In this document: positions 21,088 through 31,571 of the stretch, piece by piece
Numbering within the stretch: the stretch's first letter is position 1
How the letters are laid out: every line of letters begins with the position of its first letter
Source of the DNA: Gamarada debralockiae
Taxonomy: Eukaryota; Ascomycota; Leotiomycetes; Helotiales; Hyphodiscaceae
Length of the DNA: 57,752 nt
Assembly (NCBI GenBank): GCA_002803225.1
Contig: NXFV01000215.1
Location: forward strand, 1 to 57,752
Direction: 5' to 3'
Made by a program: the position numbers and the translations under genes
Notes under the pieces: model-generated
Databases searched by the model: none
What the model was told of the DNA's origin: nothing
Seen by the model: the letters and a program-made list of their open reading frames with translations, nothing else

Positions 21088-23250
21088 TTAAGGTTCCTCG
21101 TCATTCTTCGGAAAAACGTGTATAATAACTAGCGCTACTATACGTTAGCACATTGCCACTCAGCGATCAAAAGGTTATGACTTACCAATAGCATAACACA
21201 GAACAACCACTGGCATAATCCATGCACTGACACCAAATGTGTCCCATGCATTGGTGTTGACCATGATAGAAAGTAGAGCGAGTCCCAAGCCAAGGAGCAT
21301 GAATACTCCGAGGCGGATGAATGTTCCTGCCCCTCTTTTGTAGTTCCGGACGGTGAGGAGGCTTAGAGCGCCAATGAAGATGAGCGTCACTCCGGCTGCG
21401 ACGAAGAAGTATATACCCTAGCAGCCACATTGCGTTATTGGACTATTTTGGTACAGTCAAGTGGGGGAGGGTGCGTACCACTAGATTGATCTTGTTATTG
21501 TCGGCTTCGAGTTCTTGCTGCGGGGATGGAACCGACCCGGAATTCTTATCTTTTGCTGGTTCGAAGCCATAAGTCGTGAAAATTGAATGAACGACCGTTG
21601 ACAACAGATTTTGGATGCCATTCTGCCAGTCGTCAAAAGAGGTACTGTTGCCCGCCGAGTATCCTTCTTTAATGGTCACCAGTGCCTGTTGAACTTGCGA
21701 GAAAATTTCTGCATCCACTGGTGGGTATTCTTTGAAGATTTCCTGAATCGTAGTATTGAGAGAAACATCGAGGTATTGAAATGAAGTTGTACTGTTTAGT
21801 TGAGAGGATGGAGCACTCAAAGCGTCGAGATTGGAGAATTTGTTTAGAAGGAAACTGTCAATGATGGGTCAGTTCTGCTGCAAAGTAAGGTCGGAATACC
21901 TACTTGGCTGTTTCCACCATCTTGTGCCATACCACGAATTGTGCAGTACCTTCCAAGAAAAGCACAAGTGCTACATGGAAGGGGAAATGGAGGAAAGCCC
22001 AAATCTGCTGGCGGATGGAACCGAAATGTTCACGTGTGAGTGAATCAAAGTAGAGCATATAGGACAAGTACTAGTATGGATGATTAGTAGCGGGCCTTGC
22101 GTAAGTAGAATGGGCAGTCAAGACTCACAATGATCGCGATTGAGGAGATAATCGTTCCAATTGTCACGCTCGTCCAAGCATGACCATTCAACACAATCTG
22201 GCGAAGATATTAGATGAAGTCTATCGGGACTCGGTAACGAAATGCTTGCCTTCACAAGACTTTTGCAAACTGAGATGACGCCTTCTCCCACTATGAATGT
22301 TCTATTATTAGCAATTATCCAATTGGAATCATTCGGAAGTCAAGAACTTACAGATAATGAGAGTAAGCAGGCTCATACGCTGTACTAGATGGGAACCTTT
22401 AAAGCTGACCACCTTCCACATGGATGAGACGATAATATTGCTGGCAACCTCAAACACAGCAATAACATAGAAGCTTCTATAAGCATAGCTATGCTTATCA
22501 TCTCCAAAAGCGCTGTTATCATCGACCAGTCAGCATGTAATCTCAAAGTTATGTTAAAGAGGTTCCCACAAAGTTACTCCCAGATAAATGATCGCTGCAA
22601 TGCAATTTGCTCCTGCAATCAAAGCCAGCGGAAGGCTGGTATTTCTATAGTGGCGGACGTGCCACAGGATGAGCAGATATTGGCAGCAAAGAATAAATCT
22701 GGAGGTCATTAAGATCAAAGCTACATATGGCGTCAGCTGCAACTTTTCCCTCTCTCGAACATCGGCATTGCTTACACGTGGCTCGGAACGCAGACGGATC
22801 CTCCTCCAAAGTATCGAACTTGGGACCCACCACAGCCAATCCTACCATAATTCCCAAGTGACATGCTCTTGCGGCTCTCGCCAGCAAGCTGTCAACGACA
22901 AATCTGACGTCGAACAGACTGACTTGACACCATGTAAACCACAGGACACAGAAGAAGCCAACGTATGAGGTGAGTGTACGCTTCGAGTTTATTTCGTGGA
23001 CTGTGCCAAGTGTCGTCAGGTTTGCAACGAAAAAGAGATCGTAGAAGAGTTCGATGTTGGTGGTCTCTTCATATCGCTGGAATTCGGGAAGCGTTTCCTC
23101 GTTACCACTTTCGTCCTTCGATTTATGATAGCCACCCAGAGGAAGGCTCCTATTCTTCCGCCCTGAGCCCGAGCGCTTATTCTCGATATCGGAGGATTGA
23201 CTGTGCTCGTGACGGTGTCGGAACACTAGGGGATTGGCCGACAGTTTCAT
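21088..23250 (-). CDS. LtrA-family multi-pass membrane protein
   Basis: A predicted 573-residue membrane protein of the 'bacterial low temperature requirement A' family. I traced nine exons: 23250-22776, 22720-22570, 22512-22352, 22290-22250, 22197-22129, 22070-21904, 21854-21479, 21417-21186 and 21137-21088 (1722 nt in total). The LtrA signature IELFYDLFFVANLTTLGTVH is near residue 65. Further family stretches are LILMTSRFILCCQYL, SMWKVVSFKGSHLVQRMSLL followed by the LGEGVI core, and a C-terminal block of four helices; about ten or more hydrophobic segments in all. The fourth intron uses a GCAAGC donor (GC-AG); the rest are GT-AG. The N-terminal ~60 residues are hydrophilic, with many charged residues. 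The molecular function of LtrA proteins is not established. The gene is head-to-head with the CorA-like gene across 1.25 kb. Each splice was needed to hold the frame, so exon edges are inferred though mutually consistent. Confidence 0.85.
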
Positions 23251-24497
23251 ACTTCTTTTAGGGAGAAACGTGTAGGAATTCAATAAGTGCAATAACGAGA
23301 ATGAATAGCATCCAAAAATTTGGCGTCTCTGTCTAAGGAATTTCCGGGGACTTCCTCAGTATTTAATTGACAATAGACTTCCCAAATATCCAACTTGATC
23401 CTAGAGGATAAGACAGGGCTGAGCACAAGGAACACGGCCCATTGGTACCGAAGCCCAAAATGAACAATTAACATAATGAGCAATTTTTGATTGCGTTCCA
23501 TAAATTCCCCCAGATCTGCTCCTTCATAGTTCCTTCGTAGCTCAGACATTTTGAGTCGGGGCCCGAAGTCCGCTTGGTGATTCCGACGCTAAAGTAACCA
23601 CTAAGGAACTGGTTTTGTAGTGCTGGCTCTTCCACAAGGCTGAGACTCCCTCTACGGCGTGGCCGTGAGCACTCATGCCAATTGATGCAGACAAATAAGC
23701 GTGTGAGTGAGTAGGGATCGGGGGAGGATTGCTTCGATGACGGCAGGGTTAGGGTAACTTAGGGTAAGGTCTTTCTCGCGCAACACTGCTCATATTTCGC
23801 TCGCATTCGATAGATAGCTTAACAAGAGATCGCCTAAGGGGCGGCCAGCTTTCTAGAGTTCAATGGCGGGGCGAAATGGGTATCTGGGGACCCCTGTTCT
23901 TGGCCCTTAACTCGCGTGGGCGGAATCACCAGGGATTGACAGAATTCGTGCACCCCTTCAAAAATCCAACTCTTAATAACTTTAAAACGCAAAGTCCAAA
24001 TGAACTATAAATTACACCAGCTTCATCATAAAAAAGGCGCCTTCAAATTTTGTACCAAAAGTTTTCGATATGAATAGTTTCTTGGAGAGCTGTGGTCGCG
24101 TCCTTTTTTTGAAGTGGTGCCCGAATTCTGTCAACCCCTGGTGGAATCGCCCTCATCGCCTGGTATCTGGGCATGGGGGCCTCGCGGTTAAGGTTTGGAC
24201 TGGTCTTCTCCTTTGTGAAACTTTCATGGATAAGTGTGAGTTCTCAGCGTTTCGATGGCTGAAACACAGCCACCTCCAGCAAGCTGCGCCTCCCCTATTT
24301 GCACACAGCATCGATTTTTAATCTCGATTGCAATCAAAATGGTTAGTTAGCCTACCAACAGCGCCCTGTAGTATTCCTCGTCGACACTGTGGCTCAGTAA
24401 AGTTTGCTCCGCTTTTGATTGACACGGCAGGAGAGAAATTATATAATAGCGGATGTCGTACTGATGCCAGATTTTTCATAAATTGCAACCGATCAAG
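23251..24497. other. Divergent intergenic region, LtrA / CorA-like
   Basis: The upstream region of both membrane-protein genes. A minus-strand frame at 23549-23280 (89 codons, with one hydrophobic stretch) ends 30 bp before the LtrA start in another frame; it could be an upstream ORF or part of a 5' exon, but has no recognisable similarity. It also holds a short telomere-like repeat (listed). Confidence 0.5.
23746..23768 (+). repeat. Short interstitial telomere-like repeat
   Basis: Three TTAGGG-like units in a row (GGGTTAGGG, TAACTTAGGG, TAAGG). The TTAGGG hexamer is the telomere repeat of filamentous fungi, but the block is very short and may be chance. Confidence 0.3.
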
Positions 24498-26180
24498 ATG
24501 GCGACTATGACCATTACTCCTACGTATACGACATGTACGACAGTGCAGGAACCGCCAATAACGGAACAACATCCAGAAACCACCAGCACAAACGCAACGC
24601 GTCAAACCAGGGCCCTACAGAACGGTATTACCCTTGAAGAGCATGATGCTGACAGATTCTTGGACGACGTTCCGCGCCTGAACCAGCTGCAAATGCGAAC
24701 GCCTAGGACACTTCGACAGATAATCCGTTCTCATATCACAGTGAGGCCTGGAGCAGGTGGCAGCACAACTGCTCCTGCCATTAGTACTCTCGACGAACCG
24801 GTCAACATTTTGGTCCTTGAGTTTGGGGATGTCATAGAAAGGCGAATACAACTTCGTTCGGTAGATGCGCTCCGGAAGTACCTCAGAGAGAACAAGTATC
24901 CGAAACAGCGGGTATATCTGGTTTCACAGAATAGTTTGACGGAAAATGTGGTGGGATTACTGGGTTCGGCTTTGAAACTGGACGCTGATTTTTTTGCACT
25001 TCAAATCACTATGCAGGACCCTCCGTTGGGCCTCAGGCTTCCGTCGACTGTAGCGGACAGACAGAGTTCGACATTTGATTATCATCGAAATGTGCAGGGC
25101 CTTCCTAGGGAAAGGATCTCCTTTTCTGTTTCTCAAAAAACGGAGAATACGTGGACTGGTAACATACGCCTCCGTCTTATATTCATAATATACTGATGAA
25201 ATCCAGGCATATTCTTGCTTGATGACTATGAGCTTACTGACTTCACCATTCTCTCTCTGGGACTCAGAGAAAACGATGAGAATGGGAGACCGACACTTTT
25301 TCGCGCGGTGGCCGATTCTATCATAGCCTCATCTTACGACGAGACCAACGCGTTAAGCAGATTATCCGCTGTTTTATATACGGCTTTCCCAGTAATCATC
25401 TCCGAATGGACTAACGTGCTATCGGGATTGCGAATCGATGCCGAAATCGCAAGACAGATACTTGAGGAACTCTCGGAAGGAAATCTCAGTCAAGAGACAC
25501 GAAAAAATAAACTTGAATGGCTCAAGAATAAGGCGCTCAACCAGAATATCAGGCATCATAGCTTCTACAGGAGCTACCTACAATTGCTCAATTCCATGCT
25601 GGAAACCCTAAACGACTGCGAGATGATCCGTTCTAGGCTAGAAGGTGAAGCCCAGGGTGACAGCAGCCTCATAAGGGAAGACATATCCTTCCTGATATCC
25701 CAGGGACGGCAACTCCAGCGTGAGAACGAAGACTTGTTATCTAAGCGATCCTCCATCCTTTCCACTGACGGCTCAGATGATACACCTGAGGAACACAGCA
25801 AAGAAGTTCCACTTCCCGGTTACCGAACTTATGCGGGAAACACTAGCGGTACATCACCGCCAGGTTCTGGTCCACCCCCCCGGGGATCTGTCAGCTGCTA
25901 CTTGCCGTTCGCAGAGCACATCCGGACAAAGATAGACCAGATTGCGTATATGTCGAATCTGCTATTTTCGCTCTCGTTCATCGCGTCAGTGTATGGTATG
26001 AATCTTGACATTTTTACCAACGGCGGGCAGGTTCCATTATCTCACTTTCTAGGCACTGCGATACCGTTTTCGTTTTTGGTATTTGTGATTACGTTCTTCA
26101 TGCCAGCAGGGTTATCTATGATTTTTGGTGGGAAAAATGGGTCAGAACGAAGAGCACAATATGAGATCGAGCTTGCCTAA
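24498..26180 (+). CDS. CorA-like membrane protein (Mg2+-transporter-type C-terminus)
   Basis: Predicted 544-residue protein with a long hydrophilic, helical cytosolic part and two C-terminal transmembrane helices, as in CorA-type metal-ion transporters. Exons are 24498-25158 and 25207-26180, with a 48-nt intron (GTAACA...TCCAG). The first C-terminal helix ends in SLSFIASVYGMNLDIF near residues 465-480. The Tyr-Gly-Met-Asn signature that forms the CorA pore mouth is intact; a second helix (SFLVFVITFFMPAGLSMIF) and a short charged tail follow. The N-terminal domain (DVIERRIQLRSVDALRKYL...RVYLVSQNS...LLGSALKLD) matches the fungal CorA-like sensor-type proteins only loosely. A Pro/Gly/Ser-rich linker sits near residues 420-445. 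I chose the ATG at 24498, which gives MATMTITP. Transport of Mg2+ is plausible but unproven; many fungal members of this group have no assigned function. Confidence 0.75.
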
Positions 26181-27480
26181 TAAGCGACGAGGAGAACACC
26201 TGTCAATTTGTGAAGGGTATTTGTGAGACAGCAGGATCAAGGGAGGTCTGAGAGGAGTTAGAAAGATAATAAGTGAGGATGAGGACTTATGTATTTCATG
26301 AAAGTAGAGAGGTGTGAGGATGAGATTCCCATTTTTACCGCGTTCTGGAGGATTCAAAGGAGATACGGTCTGATTATAGGAAGAAAATGTAATGATATAT
26401 CTCAAACATTAAGTAGATGTTTTCACTTGCGATGTTTTGAAACCACATAACTCGATCTCTTAAAGGGAGTGAAATGGAATATCAAAAATATCTAACCGCC
26501 ATAATCAACGCAAAGTGTGCCAAAGAGTCTGCCTGCCAGCTTAGTGGATGCTCGTCACAGGTGGGGAAGAATGCGAGGGTGCAGGTAAGGGCACTCAAAA
26601 TACATTTCTGGCCCACCCCTCGTTGATTTGTTGATTTCTGCTCCACAGCTTGTAATCGAGTTACTCATCCTATGCTTACCATGACGCGGAACTCATATAA
26701 GCTGGCAGTGGGACAGATTTGCCTCATGAATAGCTTCTAGAATTGTAAGACCCACACATCTCCCAGCCTTTCGTTTGTATTATTAAGTTCTCCTTGGACA
26801 ACTGCTACCTCGCTAGCTCCGTCCCATTTCGCAGCGGAGAACCAGCCTTTAGCCTGCGGACCCTTCTCATCACCATCTGAAACCCGTGCTTTGATCTCAC
26901 TCAACAATCCGTATCAATATCAATTGCCCACACATTCGTCGGAACTGCCCTGCCCCATTATAGACCTTTTCGCTAGGACCCCGCTTCACCGAATAGCGTA
27001 TAGAGGTATTTGAATTTAGAGTAGCAGGGACCATAGCGCAGACGAATCGGAGTTTTGCGCCGGATGTGTTGTCGTTGGCGTATGGGAGCGAGACTGACAC
27101 ATCCAAGACACTTCCAGCCTCTGTCTTCATATTATAGTTATGTGCGCGCCATAACCTGCCCGCAACAGCTACCAAGGCTACCCCACCTCTAGGTACACGG
27201 AGCTGTAGCCAATTTGCCCACTTTTTTGCATCCACATCGAAACCCTAGATGTCTCCAACTCGCCTTCTAGCTCGTCGAGCGCAGTTGCTCTATAGAAAGA
27301 TCTCGAGGTCGGAAAGGAGCTACCTGCAACTGGCATTTGCTTGGCGTCCTTGCATGCTGGAGAACCATTTGAAGTTCATCATGCAAATAGAGTCACCCAA
27401 TGATCTTTAATGTTCCAATATGCAGATTGTTGGAATGAGTAATCAGGTGACTCTAGTTCTAGGCAGATAGTGCTGCCTGC
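26181..27480. other. Intergenic, no convincing gene
   Basis: A 112-codon minus-strand frame (27235-26897) runs through here but does not resemble any family I know and shows no matching splice partner. The remainder is AT-rich 3' flank. Confidence 0.45.
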
Positions 27481-27563
27481 TGAGTCACATGGGATCACAT
27501 GTCCTCACATGACTCAGAAACCACTTGATCAGTATGAGTCATAGGGAGGATTCCTGCCTATAA
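27481..27563 (+). promoter_or_regulatory. Promoter with three TGASTCA (Cpc1/Gcn4-type) sites and a TATA box
   Basis: TGAGTCA at 27481, TGACTCA at 27510 and TGAGTCA at 27535, then a TATAAG box at 27559, all within 85 bp; a partial TGACTC lies at about 27448. TGASTCA is the site of the fungal bZIP amino-acid-starvation regulator Cpc1/Gcn4 and of AP-1-like factors. The layout (sites, TATA, then an unannotated leader before the ATG at 27911) looks like a real promoter. Confidence 0.55.
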
Positions 27564-27681
27564 GTACAGACTGCTGTACTTGGTTTGTTCATCAGCATCT
27601 CCAGTATCTTCATACCTTAATAATCCAACCACATTCTCCTACCCTTTTCGTCCATCACGTGACCATATTGCAAGACAGATC

Positions 27682-27802
27682 ATGCAGAAACTAAGTCTAG
27701 CTAAGCGGCATTCGTTGAAGGAACGAGATGAAACTCTCACGCCGCAAACGCTGACAGACTAATTGACACTATCTCCTACCGTGGAGGCTAATGGTAGCTT
27801 AA
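27682..27802 (+). promoter_or_regulatory. Two upstream ORFs in a presumed 5' leader
   Basis: Between the TATA box and the ATG at 27911 there are two earlier ATGs. One opens a 26-codon frame (27682-27762), the other a 3-codon frame (27791-27802). If transcription starts near 27590, both would be read before the main frame and could limit its translation. Confidence 0.3.
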
Positions 27803-27910
27803 TTGAAGCTCTGAAGGATTGTAAGGGAGGCCTGTTGCTCACAGCTCTATTAGAACTCTTCGTAACAAATCCATCGTCAATTCCCCCTTTTCCATTGATT
27901 CCAAATCAAG

Positions 27911-28580
27911 ATGGGCCATCCTCTAGCCGAAGTCAACCCTCAAGATGTCTCGACCATATCACACCTCGCTCTTTTCACGCTGCTCACCATGCGACCTCTG
28001 CCTGTTGTTGCCCATGCGTTGTCTCTGGCCGCAAGTAAGTTGAGTATCTCTCTTTATCGAAGGGGTTCAGAGGAGCGAAGAGATGCCCTGCTGTCAAGTT
28101 CGGGAAACAAGGAATCTTTTGAGGATTTTCAGAATCCGGTTAGGACTTCCCCCATGATCACATGGCTGATCCATGATCTTCACAGTCACCACCGAATTGA
28201 ACGATGATCAGAGGAGGGAAACGAAACTTGCAACACTTGGTACCTTGCATGGTGCGGCCTGTCAAGTATCTGTAGCTTTGGATTTATTCTTCAATTCATG
28301 GGATCGTGGGAATATGCAAGCGAAGCAAAGTATAAGATTTCCTTCACTTCCAGCAATATTCTAGTTTGCTAATACGTTCCTGTGCTTCAGATCTCGAAGG
28401 AGACGGCTGCAAAAACTGCCTGAAAGCGTGGTACTGCACATACTACGAGCTTATGCCAGTAGTAAAGAGTTGGACTACATCGCCATGTCGCAAAATACCG
28501 CTGTTGGATATCAAGTACCTGAGGGGATGGTCGCTCAGCCGAAACCGCAACCGAACAACGCAGCAGCAGTTAATGTGTAA
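27911..28580 (+). CDS. Small predicted two-helix membrane protein, family unknown
   Basis: Not recognised. Preferred model: exons 27911-28034, 28212-28329 and 28391-28580 (432 nt, 143 residues), with introns GTAAGT...GATCAG and GTATAAG...TTCAG. The protein starts MGHPLAEVNPQDVSTISHLA, has a hydrophobic segment near residues 18-40, a second near 48-72 (containing WYLAWCGLSSICSFGFILQF), a basic patch (SRRRRLQ), an amphipathic helix and a Pro/Gln/Asn-rich end. Alternative model: acceptor at 28185 in place of 28211, then the same second intron, gives 193 residues ending at 28704 with a quite different, Cys-containing C-terminal half. Both keep phase, so the sequence alone cannot decide. I favour the first because it makes a coherent membrane protein. 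It lies behind a TGASTCA/TATA promoter with two upstream ORFs. Confidence 0.45.
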
Positions 28581-28704
28581 GGCGGTGCTCGGAATTGGAG
28601 AGATGAATGCGGAGAAGATGGATTTGATTGCTCAGCGGTCTGATGGATTCTGCGGGGAGCTTTTGTTTGAGATTCTTGAGGGCATATACTGTACGAGTAA
28701 GTAA

Positions 28705-29084
28705 AGTTCCCTCCATCGGATTTGGTAATGTAGTAAATTAATCAACGAGGTGCATCTGTCGGATAAGGTTGAAAGGGGCAGGTTAGGGCTTGCGACATGC
28801 GCAAGCGAGTTTATAAGCGAAGACAACCCCTTTAAAACCCCTACGATAAAACTCAAAGAAAAATTCTTAAAAATAAAGAAGACCTCCTTTGAGATACTCT
28901 TTATGATTATAAACAATTATATGTTTTCGAATTAAAATTACGAAGTGGTTGTAGAGTAATAGCGCTGTGCATATCGACTTTTTGTGGATTTTGCAAGTGT
29001 ACTGCGAGGAGTGCCGTAAGCTCTTTTATATTTCTCACATCGATACTCATGAATATCATTCCAAATTGTCTCAGGAATCAACTA
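28705..29084. other. Intergenic, AT-rich
   Basis: AT-rich sequence with A/T runs (for example around 28850-28935); nothing recognised. Confidence 0.5.
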
Positions 29085-29228
29085 CTAAGCCCGCCTGCTG
29101 ATCCTCACTCGAACATTCCGCTTCGGATTCGCACTCCCAGTGTCATTGTAATATTTCCCCGGGTCCTCCCAACCATTCCCGGCAGGCTTGAAATCCCAAA
29201 AACTCAACAACCCCGCTACTAAAATCTT
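29085..29228 (-). pseudogene. Possible C-terminal relic of a cytochrome P450
   Basis: A 48-codon minus-strand segment reads like the very end of a fungal P450 after the haem loop: KILVAGLLSFWDFKP, then WEDPGKYY, then TGSANPKRNVRVRISRR and a stop. The expected haem-binding Phe-x-x-Gly-x-Arg-x-Cys-x-Gly segment should lie just upstream, but the adjoining sequence is unrelated, so only the tail survives. The family call rests on the tail's resemblance alone; another enzyme family with a similar end is possible. Confidence 0.35.
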
Positions 29229-29930
29229 GGTAGACTATCATGGGTCAACAACCACGAAATATGATACTTTCTCTGTCCACTGGCAAGTAGAATGCTGGAT
29301 ATCACCAAGATTTGCTCGTAAAAGTTATGGACAAGGCTTGGACCCCGCATGCAAGCGGCCGTCGGGCTGGCATAAAAGTGGATCATCAATGCTGATTGCT
29401 GACGGGCCCGTAATCAAACAGCCTCCAATCAGAAGTTTTCCGCTTAGTGGAATCAGTAGCTAAGGCTGAAGAAGTAAGATCACTCATCAAATGCTTTCCT
29501 TTGGATACTTGGGGACTGGCCAACAAAATGGTTTCCAAACGACAGTATTGAGTCAGCTCGCTAGTAATAAGGATTGGAGTCCAAATTGCTTAACTAAATG
29601 GAGCGATTTGAGAACCAGGACTCTGGGATGACTTCACCTGGACGGGTATCCTCCACGGATTCATTCGTTGAACTAGGATGAGCGATTGGATCGGAATCGT
29701 TCGAATGACTAGGACAATTGAAATCCCATAGCTGGGCAAGTAGAATGCTCGGTATTCAATAGGACTTCCCAATAATTGATACTTCACTGTGGTATGATGA
29801 CTTATCAATTCTGATACGCCTGTAGCCAGAGATTGTATGATAATAGGGGTTGAGATTGCTGTAGTTTTAAACACTTATATTCTTATGGAAAGAAGACTTC
29901 CTCTCAACCACCTGACCCCTTCATAATCTA
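29229..29930. other. Intergenic
   Basis: No gene recognised. It holds the sequence that would have encoded the rest of the P450-like relic but has no such similarity now, then the 3' flank of the repeat-exon gene. Confidence 0.5.
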
Positions 29931-31571
29931 TCAAGCTTCCACATCCCTTGGCAAAGCCCCCGTCAATGCACTCAGAAGATCTGCTGCTATGAATTGTCAG
30001 ATATAATGCATAAGAGCTACGTTGATGCGCTTACCTCCTCCTGACGACGTACTTCCGGCAGCTGAAGTAGTTCCTGTGGCTTCATATGGTGTTAGTATCT
30101 CCCTGTCTTGGGCATTACTTCATTGGAACTACTCACCACCGCCACCCGTGAGGCCTGAAAGCAAGTCTCCTTCTCCTTGACCTCCGGCACCTCCCGTAAG
30201 GCCACCTTTCGGAATTAGCCAGGTGTTCTAAGAATCATGATAACGGGAAAATGGCGCAGCAGGTCAAAGTATCATGACATATCCGCATGCTTCAATGAGA
30301 ATTGAGGTGGCCATACCTAGGAGGGAGCTCAACGGGTCGGTTTGAGCCTCACGAGTCTGAACGTCTCGTCCCAACTGAGAAATACCAGACAACAAATCTC
30401 CACCACCTGTGGCGCCATTTGTAGCTCCCCCAGCTAATTCTGTTAGTAAAAGACGGGCTTCTAGAGGGGAGGGACCTACCGCCTCCTAGAGCTCCGGTGA
30501 GTGCCGAAAGTAGACCGGAAGCTGGATCAAATAGTTAGTCTTCATCATTCTTTGGAGGACTTGGATACACTTACCTCCTGCACCTCCGGTGTTTCCAGTA
30601 CCTGTCAACCCACCGAGAAGACCTGAAAGTGGGTCCGCGGCGGCTGAAGAGGCAGGGGTACTGCTTGGGGCCCCTCTGTCCACGATATCACGAGCTGCGA
30701 CTTGAGGCTATTGACTATTAGTACTAGTCTTGGATTCAATTTTCTTTTCTTTTCTTTTCTTTTTTTGTTTTTGAGTATTGCGAGCGTTGACATATGAAAC
30801 AACAAACGTCTACCAACTTCAGTAGTAGAGGACAAAACCGCCTTACAGTTACTGAAATGGGGTGAACGAGTGATATTTCAGACTACAACCTCAAAGTATG
30901 CTGACGTACCTTTGTGGGATCACAACCCAATGGCTTTGGCGCTTCGCCAGCCGTTCCAGTTCCAGACGGCTTCTTGGGAGCGGGAGCAGTCCCTGCGGCC
31001 TTCTTTGGCGGAGGTGTAGCGGTGCCTGAAGGCTTCTTGGGCGCGGGAGCAGTTCCACCAGCCGACTTAGAAGGCTTCGGCTTGGCTCCAGCTGGTTCTG
31101 TACCATTCTTGGGAGCTTTTGGAGCACCTCCGCCGGCTTTTGGAGCAGGGCAGCCGGGGAGGTCCGCCGGCGTGGTCGCTTTAGGTGGGTCTGGCTTTCC
31201 AGAAGCCTTTGATATAGTGGCCGAAGCCTTTGATACACTAGCTTTTGTTTCGCTAACTGAGGCTTTCGTTACGCTGGCTGAGGCCTTTGTCACACTGGCT
31301 TTGCCAGAAGTTGACGAAGATGAGGTTGCACTAAGATGTAGTCAGTCTTTGATATTGACGAAGTGCAGTACACTCACGCATCAACCGCGTCCTGACGACG
31401 TTCAACATAACCTTGCCCAATCTCTACAAAACCAACTTTCCCAGTGAACCCTCTCACATCAAGATCAGGTGTCCTCTCAAGAAGATCATCTGTACGAACT
31501 TTCAAAGGAGCAGCAAAAGAAGTGGTAGCAAATGCGACCAGCGCGTAAGAAAAGATAGTTTGTCCACGCAT
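29931..31571 (-). CDS. Secreted low-complexity protein with repeat-bearing exons, function unknown
   Basis: A predicted 358-residue secreted protein, not matched to a known family. Eight exons: 31571-31378, 31330-30910, 30707-30575, 30521-30480, 30433-30317, 30205-30137, 30079-30035 and 29986-29931 (1077 nt). A signal peptide covers about residues 1-21 (MRGQTIFSYALVAFATTSFA). A possible processing site follows (VERRQDA). Exon 2 encodes SVTKAS-type repeats, then an Ala/Pro/Lys-rich region with APKKPSGT-like units, and two isolated cysteines (PGCPAPK, LGCDPTK). Exons 3-8 are small, and all introns between them are in phase 1. Most encode a variant of D-x-L-L-S-(G/A)-L-T-G: DPLSGLLGGLTG, SGLLSALTGALGG, GDLLSGISQLG, GDLLSGLTGGG, ADLLSALTGALP. 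No GPI signal or transmembrane helix. The long intron before exon 3 (195 nt) contains a TTTTC-rich tract. Likely a cell-wall or extracellular protein. Confidence 0.7.

Noticed and set aside
23280..23549. 89-codon minus-strand frame with a hydrophobic stretch upstream of LtrA
   Set aside because: No family similarity, a different frame from LtrA, and no splice pair found that joins it. It could be an upstream ORF but is not supportable as a gene.
26897..27235. 112-codon minus-strand frame
   Set aside because: No recognisable motifs, no matching exons on either side and no promoter signals.
30914..31447. 177-codon plus-strand open frame rich in Gly, Ala and Pro
   Set aside because: It is antisense to the low-complexity exon 2 of the secreted protein; repeats without stops on one strand create open frames on the other. 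The minus strand has the signal peptide and consistent splice phases.
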